NCBI GenBank assembly: GCA_900544135.1
Contig: UQTU01000009.1
Location: 1 to 64,000, forward strand
Length of the DNA: 64,000 bases
Reading direction: 5' to 3'
DNA from: an uncultured Collinsella sp.
GTDB taxonomy: Bacteria > Actinomycetota > Coriobacteriia > Coriobacteriales > Coriobacteriaceae
Shown one piece after another: positions 25,543 to 33,474 of this stretch. Numbering within the stretch: the first letter of the stretch is position 1; every line of letters starts with the position of its first letter. A model generated the notes under the pieces. That model made no database searches. It was not told the DNA's origin and saw nothing but the letters and a program-made list of their open reading frames with translations. The translations under genes were made by a program, and so were the position numbers.

Positions 25543-26052
25543 CTACAGCTCGTACTTGTACACGCGATAGATGTACTTCTCGGCTTCCATCTCGTAGGTG
25601 GCGATGGGCAGTCCATAGCGATCGTACTCAGTAAAGGTCTTGGCCTGGCCCGATGCCACGAGCATACTATTCGAATCGCCGACGCGCTGTGCACTACTTA
25701 CGTAGCTCGAGAACGGCACTGCGATCTGGTCCACAAGCTCGTAGGTGCGCGCGGTCACGTCCACCGTAAAGATTCGCCCAAACGAATGCGTTCCCTTGCT
25801 ATAGTCGGTCACCACCGCGGCGCCCAGCTGACCCCAGTCGAACTTGGGATAGCTTTCTGCCGCACCAAAGTTGTTGTCGTACAGTAGCACCTGGTAGCGA
25901 GCGGTTGCCGCCGTATCGGAGCTCGGCAGATAGGTCACACTGTGCTGGCCTGCGTTGAGCGAAAAATCGCCTTGGGCCTGCAGCAACTTGTCTTCAAAGC
26001 CCGAACCGGCCCAAAACTCTGGCGAGCCCACGGAAGGCTGTAGCAAGGTCAT
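25543..26052 (-). pseudogene. Arylsulfate sulfotransferase, C-terminal remnant
   Basis: About 170 residues match the end of an AssT-type arylsulfate sulfotransferase, as far as I recognise the family: VLLYDNNFGAAESYP, then GRIFTVDVTARTYELVDQIA and SSYVSSAQRVGDSNSMLVASG, ending MEAEKYIYRVYKYEL. These are late blades of the beta-propeller. Full enzymes are about 550-600 residues with catalytic His residues upstream, all missing here. No ribosome site or credible start exists; the frame begins at the terminator of the upstream activase gene. This is a 5'-truncated gene left after deletion. The 190 bases beyond its stop hold only a short 9-bp stem (25422-25441) and no gene. Confidence 0.65.
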
Positions 26053-26072
26053 TTGCGCAACAGATGTCCAGT

Positions 26073-26110
26073 AAAAATGGGTGGTGGCCGGTACGGCTAC
26101 CACCCATTTG
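26073..26110 (-). terminator. Intrinsic terminator of the activase gene
   Basis: On the minus strand AAATGGGTGGTAGCC pairs with GGCCACCACCCATTT and is followed by TTAC. It is 28 bases after the stop at 26138. Confidence 0.85.
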
Positions 26111-26137
26111 TCTCATATCCAGCACAAAGCAGGCCAG

Positions 26138-29100
26138 CTACTTCTTAATGCCGCGTCCCAGGCGCTCGGCGACCGATGCCACGGCCTCCTCGCTGGCCGG
26201 CCCGCAGCTCGCACAGCCGTCATGAGCACGCATCTGGCCGGTGACCTCGTCCATCGCGAGCGGCGCCACCTTCTCGAGCTTAAAGCCCTTACCGGCGCGC
26301 ATGTTCTCCTTGGCCACACTGATCATGAGCTTAATACGGTTGAGCTGGTTGACCTCGGACGCGCCGGGGTCGTAGTCCACCGCGACAATGTTGCTCTCAG
26401 GGTGCTGGCGGCGCAGCTCCTTGATCACGGCCTTGCCCACCACGTGATTGGGCAGGCACGCGAAGGGCTGCGTGCAGATGATGTTGGGCGCACCGTGGTC
26501 GATCAGGTCGAGCATCTCGGCCGTGAGCAGCCAGCCCTCGCCCATGTTGTTGCACACCGAAAGCACCGTGCGGGCCTTGTCGGCCATGGTGCCGATGCGC
26601 TCGGGCGCCTCAAAGCGGCGGGACTTTTCGAGCATCTCCTCCACCGGCGTGCGCATCCAGTCCACAAGCTTGATGAGCGCCTGCATGCCAGCGCGCGTGG
26701 TAGCAGAGCTTCCCAACTCGTCCTTCTGCAGCTCGGCGTTGCTCATGGAGTACAGGAAGAAGTCGAGCAGGCCCGGCACCACGGCCTCGCAGCCCTCGCG
26801 CTCGATAACGTCGACCACATGGTTGTTGGCCGTGGGATGGAACTTGACCAGAATCTCACCGACCACGCCCACGCGCGGCTTGGTGCCCTCGCCCACGAGC
26901 GGCATGGTGTCGAACGCGCGAATGGCTTCGCGGCACAGCTTGGTGTAGTTGTGGCGGTTGAACTTGGGCGCCAGCTTGCGGGCGCGCGCCATGTACTGCT
27001 CGTAGAGCGCATTGGCGGCACCGGGCGTGGCCTCGTACGGGCGGCAGCGGTAGAGCATCTGCATCATCACGTCGCCAAAGAGCACCGCGTACACGGCCTG
27101 CTTAAGCAGCGCCGGCGTAATCTTAAAGCCGGGGTTGTCCTCGCCGAGTGCCACGGCCGAAAGCGAGATCACCGGAATCTCGGGGTGGCCGCTCTCGCGC
27201 AGGGCCTTGCGAATGAGCGCGATGTAGTTGGTAGCACGGCAGCCGCCGCCGGTCTGGCTGATGACCACGGCGGTCTTGGACAGGTCGTACCGACCGCTCT
27301 CGATGGCCTCCATAATCTGGCCCGTCACCAGAATCGACGGGTAGCAGATGTCGTTGTTCACGTAGCGCAGGCCGGCCTCGACGGCGTCGTGGTCGGTCGA
27401 GGGCAGCAGCTCCAAGTTGTAGCCGGCACCACGGAACACCTCTTTGACCAGGTCAAAGTGGATCGGCGCCATCTGCGGGCACAGGATGGTGTAACCCTCC
27501 TCGCGCATCTGCTCGGTAAAGGGCACCTTGGGCCACGCGGTCGAAGCACTCTCACGCTGCGCCTCGAACGTGTACTTGCGGCTCGCGAATGCGGGAGCAT
27601 CCGTGGAGGGTGCCACCGGCGCGGCGTCGCCCTGCTCGTAGGCCTCGCCCGCTGCCGTAGCCTCGACCAAGCGCTCGGCCTCCTGGTCCTTGAGCGCCGC
27701 CATGAGCGAGCGGATGCGGATGCGCGCAGCGCCCAGGTTGGACACCTCGTCGATCTTGAGCACGGTGTAGATCTTGCCGCTGGCCTCAAGGATTTCCTGC
27801 ACCTGGTCGGTGGTCAGAGCGTCCAGGCCACAGCCGAAGGAATTGAGCTGGATCAGATCCAGGTCGTTGCGCATCGTCACAAAACGGGCGACGGCGTACA
27901 GGCGGCTGTGGTACATCCACTGGTCGACGACGCGAATCGGACGCTCGGGCTTTACCAGATGCGCGAGCGAATCCTCGGTAAAGACCGCAAAGCCAAAGCT
28001 CGAGATAAGCTCGGGCAGGGCGTGGTTGATCTCGGGGTCGTTATGGTAGGGACGGCCGGCGAGTACGATGCCGTGGCCGCCGTGGTCCTCGACCCACTTA
28101 AGAGCTTCCTCGCCCATGGTCTGGATATCCTCGTGGAAACGCGCATCGGCCTCAAAGGCAGCGTTGACAGCGGCATCGACCTCGGAGCGCGTGATCTTGG
28201 GACCGCGCACGCGACCGCGACCGGCCTCAGCATCGGCCACGCGATCAACGGCGAGCACCTGGTACAGGCGGCGCTTGAGCTCGGTCTTGTCGTGATAGGG
28301 CACAAACGGGTACAGGAACTCGATGTTCTGCTCGCGAATCTCGTCGATATTGAGTGCCAACGCCGTGGGGTAGCTCATGACGATGGGGCAGTTGTAACAG
28401 TTGCCGGCGGTCGGATCCTCCTTGCGCTCCCAGCGCACGCACGGCATCCAGATAAAGTCGACGTCGCGGTCGATGAGGTTCATCACGTGGCCGTGGCTCA
28501 TCTTAGCCGGATAGCACACACTCTCGGACGGCATGGACTCAATGCCCGCCTGGTAGGTCTTCTTGCTCGACTGGTCGGACAGCTGCACGCTAAAGCCCAG
28601 GCGCGTAAAGAACGCGTGCCAGAAGGGGTAATTCTCGTACATGTTGAGCGCACGGGGGATGCCGACGGTGCCGCGCGGGGCCTCGTCGGGGCTCAGCACC
28701 TCGCGGTTAAAGAGCAGCTCGTTTTTCTTTTTGAAGAGGTTGGGGGCCTCGGTCTTCTGCTTTTTGTGGCCGGCGCCCTTCTCGCAGCGGTTGCCGGTAA
28801 TGAAGCGCCTGCCGCCGCCAAAGTCGTTGACGGTGAGCTGGCAGTTGTTGGAGCAGCGACCGCAGCGGACATGCTTTTGCGTCACGGTAAGGTGCGCGAT
28901 GTCCTCAGCCGAAAGGATGGTCGAGGCGCCATCGGCACCGGCGCGATCGCGGGCGAGCAGGGCCGCACCATAGGCGCCCATGCAGCCGGCGATGTCGGGA
29001 CGCACGGCGTGAACGCCAGTGAGCTGCTCAAACGCGCGCAGCGTGGCATCGGACATAAAGGTGCCGCCCTGAACGATTACCTGGCTGCCGATCTCCTTGG

Positions 29101-30919
29101 GATCGCGCAGCTTAATGACCTTGAACAGGGCATTCTTGATGACGGAATAGGACAGGCCGGCCGCGATGTCGCCCACCGTGGCGCCTTCCTTTTGCGCCTG
29201 CTTGACGCGCGAGTTCATAAAGACCGTGCAGCGGCTGCCCAGGTCGACCGGGGCCTTGGCATGGATGGCGGCATCGGCGAACGCGCGCACGTCCATGTTC
29301 ATAGAGACGGCGAAGCTCTCGATAAAGCTACCGCAGCCCGACGAACAGGCCTCGTTGAGCATGATGTGCTCGATAACGCCGTCCTTGACGCGCAGGCACT
29401 TCATGTCCTGGCCGCCGATGTCCAGAATGAACTCGACGCCGGGCAGGAATGCTTTGGCGCCGCGCAGGTGCGCAACGGTCTCGATCTCGCCGGAATCGGC
29501 TTTGAGGGCCTCGATGAGCAGCGCCTCGCCGTAGCCCGTGGTGGTCACGTGGCCGATGGTGCAGCCGGCGGGGATGTGGTTGTAGAAATCGGCCATGATG
29601 ACCTTGGCCGTGCCCAGGATGTCGCCGTTGTTGTTGCCGTACCAGGTGTGCAACAGCTGGCCGTCCTCGCCCACGAGCGCGGCCTTCATGGTGGTGGAGC
29701 CGGCGTCGATGCCAATGAACACGCGGCCGGTGTAGCCTTCGAGCTTGCCCTTGGGAACGACTTCCTGGTCGTGGCGGGTTTTGAACTCGGCAAAGTCCTC
29801 GTCGGTGGCAAAGAGCGGATCCAGGCGCTCGACCTCGGCACCCTGTGTGTCGCCCAGGGCATCGATGGCCTCGATGAGCTGCGGGAACGTGCTGAGCTTA
29901 TTGGACTCGTGCGCCATGGCGGCGCCGCTCGCCACAAACAGGTGGGCGTTTTGGGGCACGATACGGTGCTCCTCGTCCAGGTTGAGCGTGAGGTAGAAGC
30001 GGTGGCGCAGCTCGGAGAGGTACTGCAGCGGGCCGCCCAGGAAGGCGACGTTGCCGCGGATGGGACGGCCGCACGCCAGACCCGAGATGGTCTGGGTCAC
30101 GACAGCCTGGAAGATGGAGGCGGCCACGTCCTCGGGGCGGGCGCCTTCGTTGAGTAGCGGCTGCACGTCGGTCTTGGCAAAAACGCCGCAGCGGCTGGCG
30201 ATGGGATAGATGGTGGTGGCGTTGGCCGCGAGCTCGTTGAGGCCGCTGGCGTCAGTGTGCAGCAGAGTGGCCATCTGGTCGATGAACGCGCCCGTGCCGC
30301 CGGCGCAGGTGCCGTTCATGCGCTGCTCAATGCCATTATCGAAGTAGATGATCTTGGCGTCCTCGCCGCCCAGCTCGATGGCGACATCGGTGGCCGGGAT
30401 GAGGGTCTCGACGGCACGCTTGCTGGCGATGACCTCCTGGACAAACTCCAAATCGAGCCACTGGGACAGCAGCAGGCCGCCTGAGCCGGTGATGGCACAG
30501 GTCATCTGGGCCATCGGCAGCACAGTCGCGGCACCCTCGAACAAGTCGCGGGCGCAAGCGCGGACGTCGGTGTGGTGGCGCTGGTACTTGGCGTAGACGA
30601 TCTGGTTGTCGTCGTTGAGCACGGCGAGCTTAACGGTGGTGGAGCCCACGTCGATGCCCAGGTGCAGGTTGCCGTGGGCGTTGCCGGGGTTGAAGATCGC
30701 GCCTTCGGGGGCGTGGGCGGCGGCTACGGACTCAGTGGCGGTGGCGGGCTCGCTAGTGACGGACGCCTCCCCCGCCGCTTTCTTGGCATCGGCAACTGCC
30801 TCGGCAACTTTCTCGGCTGCCGCGGTCGCGGCCTTCTGCGCAGCGTCCACCACGGCGGGCGCGGCCTCGCGTGCGGCAGCAACCATGCGGTCCTTGATGC
30901 CCTCGACGAGTTTGCTCAT
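26138..30919 (-). CDS. 2-hydroxyacyl-CoA dehydratase activase-like fusion protein (BadF/BadG, DUF2229)
   Basis: A 1593-residue cytosolic fusion of the CoA-enzyme activase superfamily. In order: an Ala/Lys-rich helical leader (1-85); a first ASKHA ATPase domain starting LHLGIDVGSTTVKLAVLND (about 86-330); a second starting FIGIDAGSTTMKAALVG (about 400-650); a Cys cluster RCGRCSNNCQL (about 690); a DUF2229 domain from TVGIPRALNMYENYPFWHAFF (about 750-1000); and a C-terminal dehydratase-like part with QTGGGCRATNYIALIRKAL (about 1220). In known systems the activase uses ATP to pass an electron from a 4Fe-4S cluster to a 2-hydroxyacyl-CoA dehydratase. Large fused homologues of unknown substrate are widespread in anaerobes. 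No separate dehydratase subunit gene is nearby. The gene lies 11 bases after a TetR-type regulator gene on the same strand, which probably controls it. Confidence 0.9.
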   Translation of the reverse strand: MSKLVEGIKDRMVAAAREAAPAVVDAAQKAATAAAEKVAEAVADAKKAAGEASVTSEPATATESVAAAHAPEGAIFNPGNAHGNLHLGIDVGSTTVKLAVLNDDNQIVYAKYQRHHTDVRACARDLFEGAATVLPMAQMTCAITGSGGLLLSQWLDLEFVQEVIASKRAVETLIPATDVAIELGGEDAKIIYFDNGIEQRMNGTCAGGTGAFIDQMATLLHTDASGLNELAANATTIYPIASRCGVFAKTDVQPLLNEGARPEDVAASIFQAVVTQTISGLACGRPIRGNVAFLGGPLQYLSELRHRFYLTLNLDEEHRIVPQNAHLFVASGAAMAHESNKLSTFPQLIEAIDALGDTQGAEVERLDPLFATDEDFAEFKTRHDQEVVPKGKLEGYTGRVFIGIDAGSTTMKAALVGEDGQLLHTWYGNNNGDILGTAKVIMADFYNHIPAGCTIGHVTTTGYGEALLIEALKADSGEIETVAHLRGAKAFLPGVEFILDIGGQDMKCLRVKDGVIEHIMLNEACSSGCGSFIESFAVSMNMDVRAFADAAIHAKAPVDLGSRCTVFMNSRVKQAQKEGATVGDIAAGLSYSVIKNALFKVIKLRDPKEIGSQVIVQGGTFMSDATLRAFEQLTGVHAVRPDIAGCMGAYGAALLARDRAGADGASTILSAEDIAHLTVTQKHVRCGRCSNNCQLTVNDFGGGRRFITGNRCEKGAGHKKQKTEAPNLFKKKNELLFNREVLSPDEAPRGTVGIPRALNMYENYPFWHAFFTRLGFSVQLSDQSSKKTYQAGIESMPSESVCYPAKMSHGHVMNLIDRDVDFIWMPCVRWERKEDPTAGNCYNCPIVMSYPTALALNIDEIREQNIEFLYPFVPYHDKTELKRRLYQVLAVDRVADAEAGRGRVRGPKITRSEVDAAVNAAFEADARFHEDIQTMGEEALKWVEDHGGHGIVLAGRPYHNDPEINHALPELISSFGFAVFTEDSLAHLVKPERPIRVVDQWMYHSRLYAVARFVTMRNDLDLIQLNSFGCGLDALTTDQVQEILEASGKIYTVLKIDEVSNLGAARIRIRSLMAALKDQEAERLVEATAAGEAYEQGDAAPVAPSTDAPAFASRKYTFEAQRESASTAWPKVPFTEQMREEGYTILCPQMAPIHFDLVKEVFRGAGYNLELLPSTDHDAVEAGLRYVNNDICYPSILVTGQIMEAIESGRYDLSKTAVVISQTGGGCRATNYIALIRKALRESGHPEIPVISLSAVALGEDNPGFKITPALLKQAVYAVLFGDVMMQMLYRCRPYEATPGAANALYEQYMARARKLAPKFNRHNYTKLCREAIRAFDTMPLVGEGTKPRVGVVGEILVKFHPTANNHVVDVIEREGCEAVVPGLLDFFLYSMSNAELQKDELGSSATTRAGMQALIKLVDWMRTPVEEMLEKSRRFEAPERIGTMADKARTVLSVCNNMGEGWLLTAEMLDLIDHGAPNIICTQPFACLPNHVVGKAVIKELRRQHPESNIVAVDYDPGASEVNQLNRIKLMISVAKENMRAGKGFKLEKVAPLAMDEVTGQMRAHDGCASCGPASEEAVASVAERLGRGIKK

Positions 30920-30930
30920 TGTCTCTCCTC

Positions 30931-31641
30931 TTAGTTGTTGGACTCGACGGTTGCGGCGGTGTCGACCGCGTCCTCGAGCTGCAAATTCAAAAGCTTCATG
31001 CCGTATTCCGGCACGTTGATATCGATGGGTTGGCCATACAGGTCGCCGGGGCGCACAAAGGCGATAACCGTCATAATGCGCGCCATGGCCTCGGGCGATT
31101 CGGTGAGCCCACGCTCAAACCAGCGCTGAATCATGCCGACCTCGGCGCTCACGACGTAGGTGACGTAGTAGTCAAAGAACGTGCCCAGCGCCAGGCCCAA
31201 AATGCCCGTCTGCGCACGCGGCACCACAGCCTCACGCGCAGTGTCGATAATCCTTTTAATGAAGGCCTGGTCGCCGCCCGGCCCCAGCAGCGCACCGATT
31301 AAGTCGCGGTTGGCCGCAAGATAACGCAGCAGCTCAACCGAACCGGGCGCCGGCTCGAGCTCATCGATGTTGTGATAGAGATCGGGCAGCTGAGCTGCGG
31401 TGATGAGCTCAATGCGCTCACGGATCTCGGCCAGCAAGCCGTCCTCGATTTGATTGATAAAGTCGGGGATATCGCGGTAATGCGAATAGAACGTGCGACG
31501 CGTAAGGCCAGCACGCTCGGTGAGCGACGCGACATTAATGCGCGAAAGGTCGCCGCTTTCGGCAAGCTCGCTGGCAAGTGCCTGGCGAAGGGCACGCTGC
31601 GAGCGAAGGGACCGGCGATCGCATTTCTCGAGCTGGGACAA
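30931..31641 (-). CDS. TetR/AcrR family transcriptional regulator
   Basis: This is a 236-residue one-component repressor. The N-terminal helix-turn-helix is QRALRQALASELAESGDLSRINVASLTERAGLTRRTFYSHYRDIPDFI, of which TFYSHYRDIPD is diagnostic of TetR recognition helices. The all-helical remainder should bind a ligand and dimerise. The start is TTG at 31641, well supported by AAGGAGG five bases upstream. It runs into the activase gene 11 bases later, so the two form an operon. Two palindromes upstream (31664-31705) are candidate self-operators. Confidence 0.88.
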   Translation of the reverse strand: MSQLEKCDRRSLRSQRALRQALASELAESGDLSRINVASLTERAGLTRRTFYSHYRDIPDFINQIEDGLLAEIRERIELITAAQLPDLYHNIDELEPAPGSVELLRYLAANRDLIGALLGPGGDQAFIKRIIDTAREAVVPRAQTGILGLALGTFFDYYVTYVVSAEVGMIQRWFERGLTESPEAMARIMTVIAFVRPGDLYGQPIDINVPEYGMKLLNLQLEDAVDTAATVESNN

Positions 31642-31663
31642 GCGTCCTCCTTGTTACTCAGCC

Positions 31664-31705
31664 TGTGCGCTATTGCACAGTGCGAGTATTATTGCACACC
31701 GTGTG
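31664..31705. promoter_or_regulatory. Candidate TetR operator pair
   Basis: TGTGC, six bases, GCACA (31664-31679) and CACACCGTGTG (31695-31705) are both palindromic and lie within 65 bases upstream of the TetR start. The common TGTG/CACA half-sites suggest two binding sites of one dimeric regulator. The TATTAT-like sequence between them could be the -10. Inference only. Confidence 0.45.
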
Positions 31706-31733
31706 TATCAACACGTAAAGGCAATATTTAGAA

Positions 31734-31762
31734 TGTGACGAGGGGGCAGTCCCTTTGTCACA
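31734..31762. repeat. Palindromic repeat TGTGAC..GTCACA, left copy
   Basis: A 29-base palindrome with arms TGTGACGAGGGGGC and GTCCCTTTGTCACA, imperfect on the left arm. A perfect version is at 32144-32172. Together they flank the putative toxin-antitoxin locus. Confidence 0.75.
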
Positions 31763-31793
31763 ACCCGCCTGGCTTTTGGAGCGGCATTACCGA

Positions 31794-31822
31794 TTGTCCA
31801 AAATGTCATTCGTGGGTAGAAT
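31794..31822 (+). promoter_or_regulatory. Promoter of the putative antitoxin RNA
   Basis: TTGTCC at 31794-31799 and TAGAAT at 31817-31822 are separated by exactly 17 bases. Transcription would start near 31829. No open reading frame follows on this strand, so the product should be a small RNA. The -10 hexamer is identical to the one upstream of the convergent toxin gene. Confidence 0.6.
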
Positions 31823-31828
31823 AGTGTC

Positions 31829-31912
31829 GACGGCAGCCCAAGTTGTAGCTGGCTGGGCAGCGCCGTTGTTTGCATTAGGGGGTCAACGCCTTAGCGGCGG
31901 CGACCCCTTCTG
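31829..31912 (+). ncRNA. Putative antisense antitoxin RNA (type I)
   Basis: The predicted RNA is about 80-85 bases. It begins with a hairpin (ACGGC...GCCGT enclosing GCCCA...TGGGC, 31830-31867) and ends in GGGGTC, 17 bases, GACCCC, TTCTGTTG (31879-31914), an intrinsic-terminator-like stem. It is complementary to the last 22 bases of the small gene at 31891-32016 and to its 3' untranslated region. Its 5' sequence GTGTCGACGGCAG...GGGCAGCGCC is repeated at the start of the toxin message (32080 down to 32041). The toxin 3' end should therefore be able to pair with either its own 5' end or this RNA. That is the logic of known type I systems. All of this is prediction. Confidence 0.5.
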
Positions 31913-32016
31913 TTGCGCTTCGAACGCTGCTTGAGTGCCTCGGAAAGGCCGACAAGCGCCGTGAAGAACGAGACCACGGCGGTCAGAAGTCTCACGAAAT
32001 CAATCAAATCGGTCAT
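31891..32016 (-). CDS. 41-residue hydrophobic-cationic peptide, putative type I toxin
   Basis: This is a very short gene of 42 codons including the stop, preceded by the extremely strong site GGGAGGTGATGCCC. The peptide reads MTDLIDFVRLLTAVVSFFTA, then LVGLSEALKQRSKRNRRGRRR. That is a short polar head, one hydrophobic helix long enough to cross the membrane (residues 8-26) and a 13-residue Lys/Arg-rich tail. Size, layout and strong ribosome site fit membrane-acting type I toxins of Gram-positive bacteria (TxpA, Fst-like), but the sequence does not match one I recognise. A convergent small-RNA promoter, overlapping 3' ends and a duplicated leader support the idea. A cationic leader peptide or bacteriocin-like peptide is the alternative. 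No homology search was possible. Confidence 0.6.
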   Translation of the reverse strand: MTDLIDFVRLLTAVVSFFTALVGLSEALKQRSKRNRRGRRR

Positions 32017-32080
32017 GGGCATCACCTCCCATCAAATGGAGGGCGCTGCCCGGCACATGGAACTGCCGTCAACGACACCG

Positions 32081-32110
32081 ATTCTATCAAAGCGCAGTTA
32101 GATATGCGAA
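32081..32110 (-). promoter_or_regulatory. Promoter of the putative toxin message
   Basis: On the minus strand TTCGCA (32105-32110) and TAGAAT (32081-32086) have an 18-base spacer. The start near 32074 would give a leader of about 57 bases holding GTTGACGGCAG...GGGCAGCGCC, nearly the same as the 5' end of the convergent small RNA. Confidence 0.45.
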
Positions 32111-32143
32111 TATTTGTTCGTGTTTAAAGAAGTTAGTCCCCAC

Positions 32144-32172
32144 TGTGACAAAGGGACAGTCCCTTTGTCACA
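32144..32172. repeat. Palindromic repeat TGTGAC..GTCACA, right copy
   Basis: A perfect palindrome, TGTGACAAAGGGAC, one base, GTCCCTTTGTCACA, ends one base before the stop codon of the HAD hydrolase gene (32173-32175). As RNA it would fold tightly just past that stop and may act as its 3' end. The AAAGGGACAG core also appears in the AACCTGCC hairpin family. Confidence 0.85.
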
Positions 32173-33036
32173 TTATTCGATGATGGTGCGGGAGTTCTGC
32201 TTGCTCATGGTGGCGAGCATGTGTTTGGGGACGGCGTGGGCCATGCAGCTGCCGATGGTCGCGCTCGCGGCGGCCTTAGCTGCATCGCTTGCGTTTTTGG
32301 TCGCGTAGCTGTGGCGGAAGCGTTTGAGCATGGCGATGTCGTTGCCACCGTCGCCGTAGACCGCGACCTCGTCCTCGGCAATACCGTAGTAGCCCGCCAG
32401 CCAGGCAACACTCTCGCCCTTGTTGCACGTCACGTCCGTAATCTCGAACATAACGGGGTCAAACGGCGCGTTGACCACGCGATCGGAACGCTCGGCAAGA
32501 TACGCCTTAAGGTCGCGCTCCAGCTCGCGCGAGGTCACGCGGCAGTTGATCTTGCACACATCGTGGCGCAAGATGTCGCCAATCGACTGGTCGAAATACT
32601 GTTCCTCGTGATACCCGCCGCGTGCACGCATGCCGCGCATCACAATACGCTTGATGGGGCTGTCCTTTTTAAAGCCCGCCTGATGCATCTCGAACGAACC
32701 GCTCGAGTACATGCCATCGGGCGTGGAGCAATCAAAGCAAATGTCCGGAAACGCCTTGAGCAGTTCCTCAGTGACTTGCGGATCGATGGTCCAGGTCTTG
32801 AGCACCTCACCATGGCTGTCGCGCACGATGGATCCATTGGAGCAGCAGGCGTCAAGCGCCAGGCCCGTAAAGCCATGCTCGCCGATCGGCAACGTCGAGC
32901 GTCCAGTCGCGGGAACCACGTGCAGGCCAGCCTCAGTCAGCTCGCGAATGGCACGGCGGATAGTCCCATCTGCCTCGTGCAGGGCGTTCAGCAGCGTACC
33001 GTCTAAGTCACTCGCAAACATCTTGATCATGGGCAT
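32173..33036 (-). CDS. HAD family (Cof-type) hydrolase
   Basis: This is a haloacid dehalogenase-superfamily phosphatase of the Cof/IIB group, acting on sugar phosphates or related metabolites. It is 287 residues. Motif I is KMFASDLDGTLLN, motif II is VVPATGRS, and the late motif is GDGGNDIAMLKRFRHSYATKNA (motif IV; Asp and Asn for Mg). The IIB cap lies in the middle. The start is the ATG at 33036 or 33030; AAGGAG is four or ten bases upstream respectively. The substrate cannot be predicted. The stop codon is adjacent to a perfect palindrome. Confidence 0.9.
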   Translation of the reverse strand: MPMIKMFASDLDGTLLNALHEADGTIRRAIRELTEAGLHVVPATGRSTLPIGEHGFTGLALDACCSNGSIVRDSHGEVLKTWTIDPQVTEELLKAFPDICFDCSTPDGMYSSGSFEMHQAGFKKDSPIKRIVMRGMRARGGYHEEQYFDQSIGDILRHDVCKINCRVTSRELERDLKAYLAERSDRVVNAPFDPVMFEITDVTCNKGESVAWLAGYYGIAEDEVAVYGDGGNDIAMLKRFRHSYATKNASDAAKAAASATIGSCMAHAVPKHMLATMSKQNSRTIIE

Positions 33037-33071
33037 GCCTCTCCTTCGTATGCACGATATTGTAGACGAGA

Positions 33072-33101
33072 ATGGGCGCACCCCAAGGGAGGCACGCCCA
33101 T
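33072..33101 (-). terminator. Hairpin downstream of the PII gene
   Basis: ATGGGCG(T)GCC pairs with GG(TG)CGCCCAT on the minus strand, with TCTCG after it. It lies between the PII gene stop and the HAD gene start. The T-run is poor. Confidence 0.45.
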
Positions 33102-33117
33102 CAGGCGAAAGACAACT

Positions 33118-33456
33118 CTATACCGCGGCGGGACCGTGCTCGCCGGTGCGGATGCGGATGACTTCCTCGACCGGCTCGACCCAAATCTTGCCGTCTCCGA
33201 CGGCGCCGGTGCGGGCGGCATTGCAGATGATGTCGACAATTCCGTCGACATGTTCATCGGCGCAGATGAGGGTGAACTGCACCTTAGGGATCGTGTTGAC
33301 AAGCAACTCGTTGCCGCGCACGTACTCCTTCCAGCCATGCTGTGCGCCGCAGCCCTGCACCTGATTGATGGTCATGCCGCGAACATCGGCAGCAAACAGC
33401 GCATCTTTGAGAACCTCAAGCTTCTCCTGACGTACGATAGCCGTAATCTTCTTCAT
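33118..33456 (-). CDS. PII family nitrogen regulator
   Basis: This is a trimeric PII (GlnB/GlnK-type) signal protein of 112 residues that senses ATP/ADP and 2-oxoglutarate. Landmarks are MKKITAIVRQEKLEVLKDAL, the T-loop GCGAQHGWKEYVRGNELLVNTIP, and the C-terminal VGDGKIWVEPVEEVIRIRTGE (B- and C-loops). The residue at the position of the modifiable Tyr51 is Leu (RGNEL), so control by uridylylation or adenylylation there is unlikely. It is immediately downstream of an ammonium transporter gene on the same strand, the usual amt-glnK arrangement, but here that transporter is broken. The PII may regulate other targets. Confidence 0.93.
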   Translation of the reverse strand: MKKITAIVRQEKLEVLKDALFAADVRGMTINQVQGCGAQHGWKEYVRGNELLVNTIPKVQFTLICADEHVDGIVDIICNAARTGAVGDGKIWVEPVEEVIRIRTGEHGPAAV

Positions 33457-33474
33457 GCCAAATCACTCCCCTTG

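Noticed and set aside
26081..30157. A 1358-codon plus-strand open frame opposite the activase
   Set aside because: Low-complexity His/Ala/Gly/Leu-rich antisense reading of a GC-rich gene. Third-position bias supports the minus strand, which has clear ATPase motifs.
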